A stretch of 26,250 nucleotides of DNA. It comes from an uncultured Clostridia bacterium (GTDB lineage Bacteria; Bacillota; Clostridia; Christensenellales; Maliibacteriaceae). The position numbers were made by a program, and so were the translations under genes. The notes beneath the pieces are model-generated. The model saw nothing but the letters and a program-made list of their open reading frames with translations. It searched no databases and was not told the DNA's origin. Location: NCBI GenBank assembly GCA_934613185.1, contig CAKTSO010000010.1, forward strand, positions 1-26,250. Reading direction: 5' to 3'. Shown one piece after another: positions 15,045 to 22,640 of this stretch (position 1 is its first letter; the number at the start of each line of letters is the position of its first letter).

Positions 15045-16426
15045 AAAAAACGCTCCGAAAAGCGCTCTGCTTTGCACTGATCCTCTGCATGGCAATCGTC
15101 GCCGCGCCCCGCACGGCGCAGGCGGCGAGCGTCGGCATTTCCGCTTCTTCCACGAACATCACGCTCGGGCAGAGCGTGACGATCACCGTCACGGTCAGTG
15201 CCGGCAACATCGGAAGCTTCGTATGTTCGCTGACTGGCGGAATTGGAAACGTCAGTAATTCCACCGACCCGCCGGGCGCGGGTTCCCTTTCCTCCTCCAA
15301 GACGTTCACGCCGTCCGCCCCGGGTTCGTACACGATCACCGCGACCTGCACGCAGGCGCTTTCCTACGTTGCCAACGCCGACGGCTCGTATTCCTACGGC
15401 GACGTCTCCGGCGGTTCGGCCAGCGTGACGATCAACGTCGCCGACAACACCCCGACGCCCACGCCCACGCCGACGCCGACCCCGACGCCGACACCTACCC
15501 CGACGCCCACGCCGACGCCGACGCCGACAAAGACGCCGACACCCACCCCGACGAAGACGCCGACGCCGTCCAAATCGCAGACGCCGTCTCCTTCCAAGTC
15601 GCCCACGCCGTCGCCTTCCGCGACGCCGAGCCCGTCTCCCACGCCGACGCCCGATCCGCTCGGCATCCACATCGAGGGCGTCGACCACGAGGAGCTTTAC
15701 ATCCAACGTGAACTGGACGAGTCCGTCCTCGGCGACAAAAAGGACGAAAAGCGCACGAAGATCACCGTCAAGGGCGAGCAGGCCGAGGCGCTTCCCATCG
15801 CAAACGGCGCGCTCGTCTACGTCTGCACGACCGACTGGCAGGGCAAAAATCCGTCGCTTCGCGTGTTCGATCCGCAGCGGGGCGTGTTCGTGCAAGGCGC
15901 GGACGTCGAATCGCCCGCGCTGACGCTTTCGCTGTACTCGCTGACCGGCGGCACACTCCCGCCCGAGGGATACGAGGCCGATATTCTGCATCTCGGCGGC
16001 ACGACGCTCGACGTTTGGCGCGACAGGACGCGTGAGGGGTTCTATATGGTTCTCGCGCAAAACGCCGAAGGTGAATTCGGTTACTATACCTACGATTCTC
16101 TCGAGGGGACGTTCCAGAGATTTGTCGAATCGGACGAGACAAAGATCCTCACGGCAAAGCCCACGCCGTCCCCTTCCCCGTCGCCGACGCCCGCCGCCGA
16201 AAAGACAGACGACCACGGCGTCAAGACGTGGCGCACCGTCGCCGTGATCGCGATCGCCGCGTTCATTCTCGCGCTCGGCGCAATGAGTCTCATGCTCTTT
16301 ACCATGCGCAAGTCGCAGCAGGGCGCGCATGCCGCATCTCCCGACGCGTCCCATGACGCGATGCTGCCGTATCACGAAGACGCCGACGTCTTCGACGACG
16401 ACAGTCATTTCGATCCTCTGAACTAA
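15041..16426 (+). CDS. Membrane-anchored surface protein with PT-rich linkers
   Basis: A 461-residue protein I do not recognise as a whole. Residues 1-29 form a signal peptide ending AQAA. Residues about 30-135 are a beta-sandwich-like domain ([20 protein letters not shown], then [12 protein letters not shown], then [10 protein letters not shown]) resembling bacterial Ig-like modules. Residues about 137-210 are an almost pure TPTP/SPSP linker. Residues about 211-370 form a second folded domain with no family I can name. A short PSPSPSPTP linker leads to a transmembrane helix (about 400-422, [20 protein letters not shown]) and a 39-residue acidic cytoplasmic tail. Thus it is anchored with its bulk outside the cell. 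Its start overlaps the lysozyme stop by ATGA, so the two are probably made together. It might tether or regulate the lysozyme; whether the N-terminal domain acts like a cohesin is unproven, as it is shorter than usual cohesins. A terminator follows directly. Confidence 0.9.
   Translation: MKKTLRKALCFALILCMAIVAAPRTAQAASVGISASSTNITLGQSVTITVTVSAGNIGSFVCSLTGGIGNVSNSTDPPGAGSLSSSKTFTPSAPGSYTITATCTQALSYVANADGSYSYGDVSGGSASVTINVADNTPTPTPTPTPTPTPTPTPTPTPTPTPTKTPTPTPTKTPTPSKSQTPSPSKSPTPSPSATPSPSPTPTPDPLGIHIEGVDHEELYIQRELDESVLGDKKDEKRTKITVKGEQAEALPIANGALVYVCTTDWQGKNPSLRVFDPQRGVFVQGADVESPALTLSLYSLTGGTLPPEGYEADILHLGGTTLDVWRDRTREGFYMVLAQNAEGEFGYYTYDSLEGTFQRFVESDETKILTAKPTPSPSPSPTPAAEKTDDHGVKTWRTVAVIAIAAFILALGAMSLMLFTMRKSQQGAHAASPDASHDAMLPYHEDADVFDDDSHFDPLN
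15451..15657 (+). repeat. Low-complexity ACGCC(C/G) hexamer tract encoding the PT linker
   Basis: About 200 bases built from near-identical hexamers such as ACGCCC, ACGCCG and ACCCCG, changing to CCGTCT/CCTTCC units after about 15565. All units are in frame and encode Thr-Pro, then Ser-Pro, dipeptides. Such tracts can gain or lose units by slippage without shifting the frame. Confidence 0.85.
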
Positions 16427-16430
16427 AATA

Positions 16431-16466
16431 AAAACGGGAAGCAGCAAAAGCTGCTTTCCGTTTTTT
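16431..16466 (+). terminator. Intrinsic terminator after the surface-protein gene
   Basis: AAAACGGGAAGCAGC (16431-16445) pairs with GCTGCTTTCCGTTTT (16450-16464) around an AAAA loop with one G-U pair, ending in a run of six T. Confidence 0.93.
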
Positions 16467-16518
16467 ATGCGTTGTCGTATAATAGCCATATATAATAGGA
16501 AGGGATTTGGAGAAAACC

Positions 16519-17250
16519 ATGAATCGTTCCGACAAGACCGTGCTGATCCTCGGCGCAAGCGGCGGCATCGGAAGCGCCTGCGCCCGCAAATTCTCCGCCG
16601 CGGGATACGCCTGCGCGCTGCAATATCATCAAAACAAAGCCGCAATCGACGCGCTGTGCGCCGAGCTGCCGAACGCCCATGCGCTGTGCGGCGATCTTCG
16701 GAATGCAAGCGAAGCGCGGCGACTGGTCAGTCTCGCCGAATATCGGCTCGGCGCGATCGATTCGATCGTCTATTGCGCGGGGACGGCACAGCAAAAGCCG
16801 TTTTCGGACACGACGGACGAGGATTTCCTTTCGATGTACGAGCTGCACGTCATGGGCGCGGTGCGCGTCGTTCGCGCGGCGCTCGGCGGCATAATCGACC
16901 GCGGCGGCGGAAACATCGTCCTGTTTTCGTCGATGTGGGGGCAGGTCGGCGGCGCGGCGGAAAGCGCCTATTCCGCCGCGAAGGGCGCGGTGATCTCTTT
17001 GACGCGCGCGCTGGCAAAAGAGCTCGGCGTCTATCAAATCCGCGTCAACTGCGTCAGCCCCGGACTCATCGACACGCCGATGAACGCCATGTTTTCCGAA
17101 GACGATCTTCGCCCCGTCGTCGACGCGACGCCGCTCGGCCGCGCAGGAACCCCCGAGGAGGCGGCCGCGTGCGCACTGTTTTTGTGCGAAAGCGACGCCT
17201 CGTTCGTCACCGGGCAGGTGCTTTCCCCCAACGGCGGTTTTGTGATCTGA
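16519..17250 (+). CDS. Short-chain dehydrogenase/reductase (FabG-like)
   Basis: A 243-residue cytoplasmic NAD(P)(H)-dependent oxidoreductase of the classical SDR family. The nucleotide-binding glycine motif is GASGGIGS (residues 12-19). The catalytic triad is Ser138 (in NIVLFSSMWG), Tyr151 and Lys155 (AYSAAKGA). The end GQVLSPNGGF matches the 'G-x-x-i-x-vdGG' tail of FabG-type members. The usual NAG motif is CAG (86-88), a modest change. The true substrate may be a 3-oxoacyl-ACP or another carbonyl; no fatty-acid genes lie nearby, so fabG itself is doubtful. I chose the ATG at 16519, with GGAG 6 bases upstream, over a TTG at 16507 that has almost no spacing. Two TATAAT words (16478-16483 and 16491-16496) lie just upstream but lack a convincing -35 box. 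Single-gene unit with a shared terminator at its end. Confidence 0.92.
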   Translation: MNRSDKTVLILGASGGIGSACARKFSAAGYACALQYHQNKAAIDALCAELPNAHALCGDLRNASEARRLVSLAEYRLGAIDSIVYCAGTAQQKPFSDTTDEDFLSMYELHVMGAVRVVRAALGGIIDRGGGNIVLFSSMWGQVGGAAESAYSAAKGAVISLTRALAKELGVYQIRVNCVSPGLIDTPMNAMFSEDDLRPVVDATPLGRAGTPEEAAACALFLCESDASFVTGQVLSPNGGFVI

Positions 17251-17257
17251 CAATGAA

Positions 17258-17297
17258 AAAACGATCCCCATTGCGATCTGCAAGCGGGGATCGTTTT
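17258..17297. terminator. Bidirectional terminator between the SDR and tldE genes
   Basis: AAAACGATCCCC (17258-17269) pairs perfectly with GGGGATCGTTTT (17286-17297) around a 16-base loop. T-runs follow on the plus strand and A-runs precede it, so it can serve both convergent genes. Confidence 0.9.
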
Positions 17298-17305
17298 GTT
17301 TTTTG

Positions 17306-18634
17306 TTATTCCTCGCTGCCCGAGACGGTCAGCTCGCGCACGAGCAGGCTCGGACTGCCGACGACGTTTTCGTCGAGCAGAAGGTCGTTCCCGACGCGCC
17401 GCACGTTCTGCAAAAGCGTAAGGAAATTGCCCGCGACCGTGACCTGTTCCACCGCGCGGGTCTTTTTCCCGTTTTCGACGAGGAATCCCGCGGCAAGGAG
17501 CGAAAAATCGCCCGTGACGGCGTTGAGGCCCGCGTGAAGCCCCGAGACCTCGCGGATCAGCACGCCGTTTTGCATTTCGGACAGCATCGTCTCCCGATCC
17601 GCTTTGCCCGGCGCGATATAAAAATTATACGGGGAGACGTCCACGGGCGACGCGGCCGCGCTGCGCCCGGCGTTGGCGGTCGTGCGGACGCCCGCTTTTT
17701 TCGCGGTCTTCAAATTGTGAAGGAACGTTCGAAACGCGCCGTTTTCGACGACCGTCGTCTTCTTCGAAGGCGTTCCCTCGCCGTCGAACGCGCGCGGGTT
17801 CTTTTCGTAAAACGGATCGTCCAAGATCGTCACGCCGTCCGCGGCAATTTTCTGCCCCTCTTTGCCCGCCAGCGGGGAAAGTCCCTTTTGCGCCATGTCC
17901 GCGCAGAACATGCCGGAAAACGCGCCGAGAAGGTCGCTCGCCGCCTCGCGGTCGAACAAAACGGGCATTTTCCCGGAGCGAACGGACGCCGCGCCGAAGC
18001 AGGCAACCGCTTTTTGCACCGCCTCGTTCACACAGCCGTCGACGTCGAGCGCCGCCGCGCCCGTGCGCACGGCGAACCCGTCGTGGATTTCCTCGTCCTC
18101 GCGCACCGCCGCCTGCAATGCAATCGCACCGCTTTCCTCGCGCACCGATGCGTCGAGACCGCGGGTGTTTTTCAGTCGGCGCGCCATACGCCCCGTCGAA
18201 ACGACGCAATGCGGCGCCTGGAACACGCGCGCGTCCGCCGCCTTCGCCTTTTGCTCCATCGATTTGGCAAGTTCGATCTTCTCTTGAATCGAAAGTCCGC
18301 ACAGCGGACAGGCCGGGAATTCGACCGATTCGTATTCCTGCGCGGTCTGCATGGGGTTTTCGTCCGTCTGCTCGACGGTTCGCGCGTTGTCGATCGCGCG
18401 CGCCACGAGTTCTTCGGCGTCCTGCGCGGTCTGCGTCCCGGCGTAGCCGTTTTTGCCGTCCACCTCGACGCGCAGCCCGAGCGCGACGCGGTTGGAGACG
18501 GTGTAGCTGTCGATCGCGCCGTCCAGAATTTTCACGCGGAAGACTTCGCTTTCGTCCACGCAGGTCTCCGCCGCCGCGGCGCCCTTTTCCAGCGCCAAAG
18601 AGCGCAGACGGTCCGCAAATTCATGCATCGTCAT
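17306..18634 (-). CDS. pmbA: TldE/PmbA-family subunit of the TldD/TldE protease
   Basis: A 442-residue member of the U62 metallopeptidase-related family. With TldD it forms a heterodimer that degrades unfolded peptides and, in enterobacteria, trims microcin and CcdA precursors. TldE lacks the metal-binding HExxxH motif, and none is present here, so this is the non-catalytic partner. Typical features: an N-terminal domain with ESEVFRVKILDGAIDSYTVSNRVALGLRV-like strands (residues about 27-56), FDGEGTPSKKTTVVENGAFRTFLHN (about 295-320), and a C-terminal beta-rich region ending NVVGSPSLLVREL. The ATG at 18634 directly follows the tldD stop with no gap; GGGAGGTG in the end of tldD gives 8 bases of spacing. 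An ATG two codons later is an alternative. Co-transcribed and probably translationally coupled with tldD. Confidence 0.93.
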   Translation of the reverse strand: MTMHEFADRLRSLALEKGAAAAETCVDESEVFRVKILDGAIDSYTVSNRVALGLRVEVDGKNGYAGTQTAQDAEELVARAIDNARTVEQTDENPMQTAQEYESVEFPACPLCGLSIQEKIELAKSMEQKAKAADARVFQAPHCVVSTGRMARRLKNTRGLDASVREESGAIALQAAVREDEEIHDGFAVRTGAAALDVDGCVNEAVQKAVACFGAASVRSGKMPVLFDREAASDLLGAFSGMFCADMAQKGLSPLAGKEGQKIAADGVTILDDPFYEKNPRAFDGEGTPSKKTTVVENGAFRTFLHNLKTAKKAGVRTTANAGRSAAASPVDVSPYNFYIAPGKADRETMLSEMQNGVLIREVSGLHAGLNAVTGDFSLLAAGFLVENGKKTRAVEQVTVAGNFLTLLQNVRRVGNDLLLDENVVGSPSLLVRELTVSGSEE

Positions 18635-20023
18635 TTACATCGCACCTCCCTTGCCGCCGATGATCATCGATTCCACGCGAATCGTCGGCTGGCCGACGTT
18701 GACGGGAATGCTGCCCGAGATCGAGCCGCACATGCCCTGTCCCAGCATGAAATCGTCCGCCACGCGGTCGATCTTCTTCAAGACCTCCGCGCCGCGGCCG
18801 ATCAGCGTCGCGCCGCGCACGGGGCGCAGGATTTTCCCGTCGCGCACCCAGTAGCCCTCCAAAACCGCGAAGTTGAACTCGCCCGTCATCGGGTTGACCG
18901 AGCCGCCGCCCATCTTTTTGGCGTAAAGCCCCTCTCCCATCGTGGCAATCATTTCGGGGATCGAATCCGTGCCGGGGGCGATGAACGTGTTCGTCATGCG
19001 CGACGTGGGCGCAATCTCATAGCCCTGGCGGCGGGACGAGCCCGTGGGCGCGGCGTGCATGCGGCGGGCATTGATCCCGTCGATCAGATACCCTTTCAAA
19101 ACGCCGTTTTCGATCAGAACGTTGCGCATGGAAGGATGTCCCTCGTCGTCCATGCCGACGGAGCCCCACTGACCCTCGAGCGTTCCGTCGTCGACGGCGG
19201 TCACGCAGTCGGATGCAATCTTCTCGCCGAGCTTCCCGGCGAAAACGGACGCGCCGCGCGCCACGGCCGTGGCCTCGAGCGCATGGCCGCAGGCCTCGTG
19301 GAAGATCACGCCGCCGAAGCCGTTGCCGATGATGACGGGCGCGGTCTCGGCGGGGCATTCGGGCGCGTCGAGCATGACGAGCGCCTGGATCGCCGCGGCC
19401 TTTCCGTACCCTTCCGCGTCGAACTCGCGCCAGGCGTCGAAACCCTTCCCGTACCCCGGGGATTCGCCGCCCGTCTGCGTGGAAGTTCCGTCCCCGGCGA
19501 CGGCGGAAATGCGCACGCGCGTGCGCGGCCGCAAGTCAAACGCTCGAAGGCCGTCGGAATTGGCGACGAAAACGCGCTGCAGCGTGTCGCTGTAGGAGCC
19601 GGTCGTCTGCACGATCTTCTCGCTCTGTGCCTTCGCCGCACGCGCCATTTCCCGAACAAGACGCACCCGCGCGTCGTTGTCCACGTCAAAAAACGCATGG
19701 GAATCCTGCGGGCCGTAATGCCGCGCCGTTTTTGCGGGCGCAATCTTTCCCGCCGCCGCTTCGTCCAGCGCCGCTGCCGCCGCGCGCGCCACCGAAAGCA
19801 GCGCCTGCTCCGACAAGTCCGCCGTCGTGGCATACGCCGTCAGCACGCCGCGCGCCACGCGGACGCCCACGCCGCATTTGCGGGAGAAGACCGCGTCCTC
19901 CACGGCCAGATCCGTCAGCGTCACGACGTTCGACTCCGTATCCTCATAAAAAACTTCCGAAAAATCCGCGCCGCGCGAAAGCGCCTCTTCCAGCACGCAC
20001 GCGGTCAACTTCTCATCAAGCAA
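18635..20023 (-). CDS. tldD: TldD metalloprotease subunit
   Basis: The catalytic subunit of the TldD/TldE peptidase, about 462 residues. The zinc-binding HExxxH motif is HEACGH (residues about 242-247) within GFGGVIFHEACGHALEA, the family hallmark; downstream, the SRQGYEIAPTSRMTNTFIAPG region and the MGGGSVNPMTGEFNFAV block also match TldD. I prefer the TTG at 20023 because AAGGGGAAGG lies just upstream and the product then begins LLDEKLTACVLEEALSRG, as in relatives. A further in-frame TTG at 20068 lies upstream of a TATACT (-10-like, 20057-20062), which would leave it untranscribed. The gene sits 60-100 bases after the purine permease terminator and is followed with zero gap by tldE. No peptide-antibiotic precursor is visible nearby, so a general proteolytic role is the simplest reading. 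Confidence 0.93.
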   Translation of the reverse strand: MLDEKLTACVLEEALSRGADFSEVFYEDTESNVVTLTDLAVEDAVFSRKCGVGVRVARGVLTAYATTADLSEQALLSVARAAAAALDEAAAGKIAPAKTARHYGPQDSHAFFDVDNDARVRLVREMARAAKAQSEKIVQTTGSYSDTLQRVFVANSDGLRAFDLRPRTRVRISAVAGDGTSTQTGGESPGYGKGFDAWREFDAEGYGKAAAIQALVMLDAPECPAETAPVIIGNGFGGVIFHEACGHALEATAVARGASVFAGKLGEKIASDCVTAVDDGTLEGQWGSVGMDDEGHPSMRNVLIENGVLKGYLIDGINARRMHAAPTGSSRRQGYEIAPTSRMTNTFIAPGTDSIPEMIATMGEGLYAKKMGGGSVNPMTGEFNFAVLEGYWVRDGKILRPVRGATLIGRGAEVLKKIDRVADDFMLGQGMCGSISGSIPVNVGQPTIRVESMIIGGKGGAM

Positions 20024-20066
20024 AAAACCTTCCCCTTTCTGCCGTTTCTCTCCAACAGTATAGCAC

Positions 20067-20105
20067 AAAAAAAGCTCCGAAAGCAGCCGCAGCCGCCTTT
20101 GGAGC
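20067..20105 (-). terminator. Intrinsic terminator after the purine permease gene
   Basis: On the minus strand GCTCC (20101-20105) pairs with GGAGC (20074-20078), with AAAG/CTTT extending the stem, followed by seven T (20067-20073). The T-run abuts the -10-like element of the following tldD gene. Confidence 0.85.
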
Positions 20106-20130
20106 CCTTCCCGTTTTTCAGAGCCGATTT

Positions 20131-21477
20131 TTAGATGTTGGTAAGGACGTACATGGCCACAAACGCGGCGGACAGAATGTACATCAGAACCGGAACCTCG
20201 CGGAACTTGCCGCGGCAGACCTTGATGATCGTATAGGAGATAAACCCAAAGCCGATGCCGTCGGCGATGCTGTAGAAGAAGGGCATGCCGGCGACCGTCA
20301 AAAAGCAGGGAACGGCGACTTTGATATCCGACCAGTCGATCTTCAAGACGGACTTCATCATCAAAACGCCGACGATGATCAGCGCGGGCGCGGTCGCCTG
20401 CGTCGGGATGACCTGCGTCAGCGGCGCGAGGAAGACGGCAAGAAGGAACAGAATGCTCGTCGTCAGCGAGGCAAGACCCGTGCGCGCGCCCTCGGCGATG
20501 CCGGTGGAAGACTCGACGAAGGTCGTGACGGTGGACGTACCCATGAGGGAACCGGTAACGGTCGCGATGGCGTCCGCGATCAGTGCGCGGTCGCCGCCGG
20601 GCAGATTGCCGTTCTCATCGAGCATGCCGGCGTTGCCCGCCGTGCCGATGAGCGTACCGACGGTGTCGAACATGTCGCAGATGACGAACGTAATCAGCGC
20701 CGTGGCAAGCGGCGCGATGACCGCGGGATTGGCAAAGATGCTGAAATCGAGCTTGAACATGATGTCCTTCACGCTTGCAATGGACGCCATATAGCCGGAG
20801 AAATCGACGGCGGTGTTCGTCACGCCCATCGGGATGCCGATCAGCGCCGTTGCGACGATGCCGATAAAGATCGCACCCTTGACCTTCCACGCCATGAGCA
20901 CGGAGATGATGACAAGGCCGATGAGGACCAAAAGCGTACCGGCGTTGAGCGCGCCCATGTCGAGAATGCCCGACAGGCTGACGCCGCTGACGGAATCGAC
21001 GTCAAAGGTGTTGCTCGTGACGGTAAGATCGCTGTTCAAAAGACCGATCAGGGCGATGAACAGACCGATGCCGCCGCCGATGGCCGCCTTAAGCGGCGCG
21101 GGGATCGAGGCGATGATCTTGCTGCGCAGCGGCGAGATCGTCAGAATCAGGAAGATCAGACCCGAAACGAAGACGATTGCCAGCGCCTGCTGCCAGGTGA
21201 AGCCCATGCCGAAGCAGACGGTGTAGGTGAAGAACGCATTCAAGCCCATGCCGGGCGCCTGCGCGAAGGGCACGTTGCCCAAGAAGGCAGTCAGCGCCGT
21301 GCCGATCGCGGCGGAGATGCAGGTGGCAACCGAAAGCGCAACGAGATGCTCCGCCCCGAAGACGTCGCCCAGGATATAGGCGTTGGTAAAGATGATGTAG
21401 GCCATGGCAAAGAACGTCGTGATGCCGCCGATGATCTCGGTGCGGACGTTCGAGCCGTTTTCCTTGATCTTAAACAT
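20131..21477 (-). CDS. NCS2-family purine permease (AzgA/PbuG-like)
   Basis: A 448-residue inner-membrane transporter that imports guanine, hypoxanthine or adenine with protons. It has about 12 or more hydrophobic segments. AzgA-type signatures are present: AQAPGMGLNAFFTYTVCFGMG (residues about 72-92), IPAPLKAAIGGGIGLFIALIGL (about 125-146), ICDMFDTVGTLIGTAG (about 265-280) and STVTTFVESSTGIAEGARTGLASL (about 316-340). The ATG at 21477 is preceded by GGGGGAG at 4-5 bases. It follows apt by 122 bases on the same strand, so the pair forms a purine uptake-and-salvage unit. The gap contains a 7-bp inverted repeat (CCGTGCC/GGCACGG, 21537-21543 and 21571-21577) that could modulate read-through. I see no purine-riboswitch consensus. 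Confidence 0.95.
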   Translation of the reverse strand: MFKIKENGSNVRTEIIGGITTFFAMAYIIFTNAYILGDVFGAEHLVALSVATCISAAIGTALTAFLGNVPFAQAPGMGLNAFFTYTVCFGMGFTWQQALAIVFVSGLIFLILTISPLRSKIIASIPAPLKAAIGGGIGLFIALIGLLNSDLTVTSNTFDVDSVSGVSLSGILDMGALNAGTLLVLIGLVIISVLMAWKVKGAIFIGIVATALIGIPMGVTNTAVDFSGYMASIASVKDIMFKLDFSIFANPAVIAPLATALITFVICDMFDTVGTLIGTAGNAGMLDENGNLPGGDRALIADAIATVTGSLMGTSTVTTFVESSTGIAEGARTGLASLTTSILFLLAVFLAPLTQVIPTQATAPALIIVGVLMMKSVLKIDWSDIKVAVPCFLTVAGMPFFYSIADGIGFGFISYTIIKVCRGKFREVPVLMYILSAAFVAMYVLTNI

Positions 21478-21599
21478 AGAACTCCCCCAGTTTCATGAAG
21501 ATAAGAAAAAAGGATTGGATAGACGGCAAAACCGCCCCGTGCCGGACAAAAACGGGTAAAAGTCGCGGAAGGCACGGAACGGCTGCAAACAAAAGTGAA

Positions 21600-22124
21600 T
21601 TATTTCCCCTCGTATTTGATGACGCTGGCCACGTCGTAGTTCGACAGGCGCTTGCGGCCCTCCAGACCCTCCAGCTCCATCAAAAACAGGATGCGGACGA
21701 CTTCGCCGCCGAGCGCCTCGACGAGCTTCGCCGCCGCCGCGACGGTCCCGCCCGTGGCGATCAGGTCGTCGACGATGACGACGCGCTGGCCGGGCTTGAT
21801 GCTGTCGGTGTGCATTTCGATCGTCGCCTGACCGTATTCCAAATCGTACGTCCGGCTGACCGTCTCGCGCGGGAGCTTGCCCGCCTTTCTGACGGGAACG
21901 AACGGCTTTTTGAGGTTATAGGCGATGGGCATGCCGAAAATGAAGCCGCGCGATTCCACGCCGGCGATCACGTCGAAGTCGAGGCCGTCCAGGCACTTTT
22001 GCATCTCGTCGATGGCAAGATGCAGACCCTCCGCGTCTTCCAAAACGGAGGTAACGTCACGGAACATCACGCCTTTTTCCGGGAAATCCGGGACGGTGAC
22101 CACATAGTCTTTCAACGATTTCAT
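21600..22124 (-). CDS. apt: Adenine phosphoribosyltransferase
   Basis: A 174-residue cytoplasmic salvage enzyme that converts adenine and PRPP to AMP and pyrophosphate. The PRPP-binding motif VVIVDDLIATGGT is at residues 115-127. The hood and adenine-pocket segments VPDFPEKGVMFRDVTSVL (11-28) and GVESRGFIFG (55-64) are typical of Apt. RKAGKLPRET (79-88) covers the flexible loop. Length is standard. The AAAGGAG ribosome binding site is about 14 bases upstream of the ATG, longer than usual, and there is no better in-frame start. It has a good promoter (22215-22243) and leads a two-gene unit with the purine permease, consistent with uptake and salvage of purine bases. Confidence 0.97.
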   Translation of the reverse strand: MKSLKDYVVTVPDFPEKGVMFRDVTSVLEDAEGLHLAIDEMQKCLDGLDFDVIAGVESRGFIFGMPIAYNLKKPFVPVRKAGKLPRETVSRTYDLEYGQATIEMHTDSIKPGQRVVIVDDLIATGGTVAAAAKLVEALGGEVVRILFLMELEGLEGRKRLSNYDVASVIKYEGK

Positions 22125-22214
22125 GACAGTAACAGCTGCTCCTTTTTATATAAGGTTGAATTTTTGAAAATCAAAAAGACCGAAGCTCGTTTTGATCGCT
22201 GATTCACCGCAGAT

Positions 22215-22243
22215 ATTCTATCAAAATCGCATAAAAAACGCAA
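22215..22243 (-). promoter_or_regulatory. Sigma-A promoter of the apt-permease operon
   Basis: On the minus strand TTGCGT (22238-22243) and TAGAAT (22215-22220) are 17 bases apart, giving a leader of about 85 bases. The leader contains an AT-rich inverted repeat (ATCAAAA/TTTTTGAT) but no recognised riboswitch. Confidence 0.7.
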
Positions 22244-22490
22244 CGTTTTCGCGGTTGTTTTTCCAAACGTACATGGCTTTTCGCGGTGTTATCCATAAAA
22301 CCGGCCTTCCGTGTTCCGTTTTCGTTTTAACTTGAATAAAAATTCCACACAATGTTTCTATTATGCAAGTTTATACACTTTCTTTGCTTTCTGCCGCCGA
22401 TCCGACGGATACGCCCGCTTTTGCGTTGTTTTCAGTAAAAACGTACTGGTAATACCTCTTGCTTCGCGCGCGTTTTCTGCCGTAAAAGGC
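22244..22490. other. Intergenic stretch between divergent apt and hydrogenase promoters
   Basis: Together with the flanking leaders this makes a 516-base gap between apt and the hydrogenase gene. I see no gene, RNA or convincing regulatory repeat in this middle part; it is AT-richer than its surroundings, as expected for an upstream region. Confidence 0.5.
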
Positions 22491-22518
22491 TTGTAACTTC
22501 CGCAGATTCTTGTATAAT
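22491..22518 (+). promoter_or_regulatory. Promoter of the hydrogenase operon
   Basis: TTGTAA (22491-22496) and a perfect TATAAT (22513-22518) are 16 bases apart, leaving a leader of about 115 bases before the hydrogenase start codon. Confidence 0.7.
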
Positions 22519-22640
22519 TACCGTAACGAACAATGATGACCTTCGCATAAAGATCGTTCTGCGCCGCGCGCGGAGCGTTTTTGCGTGTTTGTTCTGCTTC
22601 GGAACTGCCGGAGCCACATCGACAAGGAGCGACCTTTTCC

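Noticed and set aside
15128..15445. Cohesin domain at the N-terminus of the surface protein
   Set aside because: The domain is about 105 residues, shorter than the usual 140, and I cannot see diagnostic cohesin positions. I kept it as an Ig-like beta domain and listed the partner idea only as a hypothesis.
15451..15657. Short tandem units resembling a CRISPR or minisatellite array
   Set aside because: Units are 6 bases without spacers and lie in frame inside a protein gene with a signal peptide and membrane anchor; this is a linker-coding tract.
14921..16708. A 595-codon minus-strand frame opposite the lysozyme and surface-protein genes
   Set aside because: It runs through the dockerin, PT-linker, a terminator and the start of the SDR gene on the other strand; the Arg/Gly runs are the antisense of Pro/Thr codons.
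17303..20134. A 943-codon plus-strand frame opposite tldD and tldE
   Set aside because: It is an antisense shadow of two clear protein genes with diagnostic motifs; its product is Arg/His/Ala-rich low-complexity sequence typical of GC-rich antisense frames.
22125..22214. Purine riboswitch before apt
   Set aside because: The leader is about 85 bases, AT-rich, and lacks the conserved loop and junction words of purine riboswitches; only a weak inverted repeat is present.
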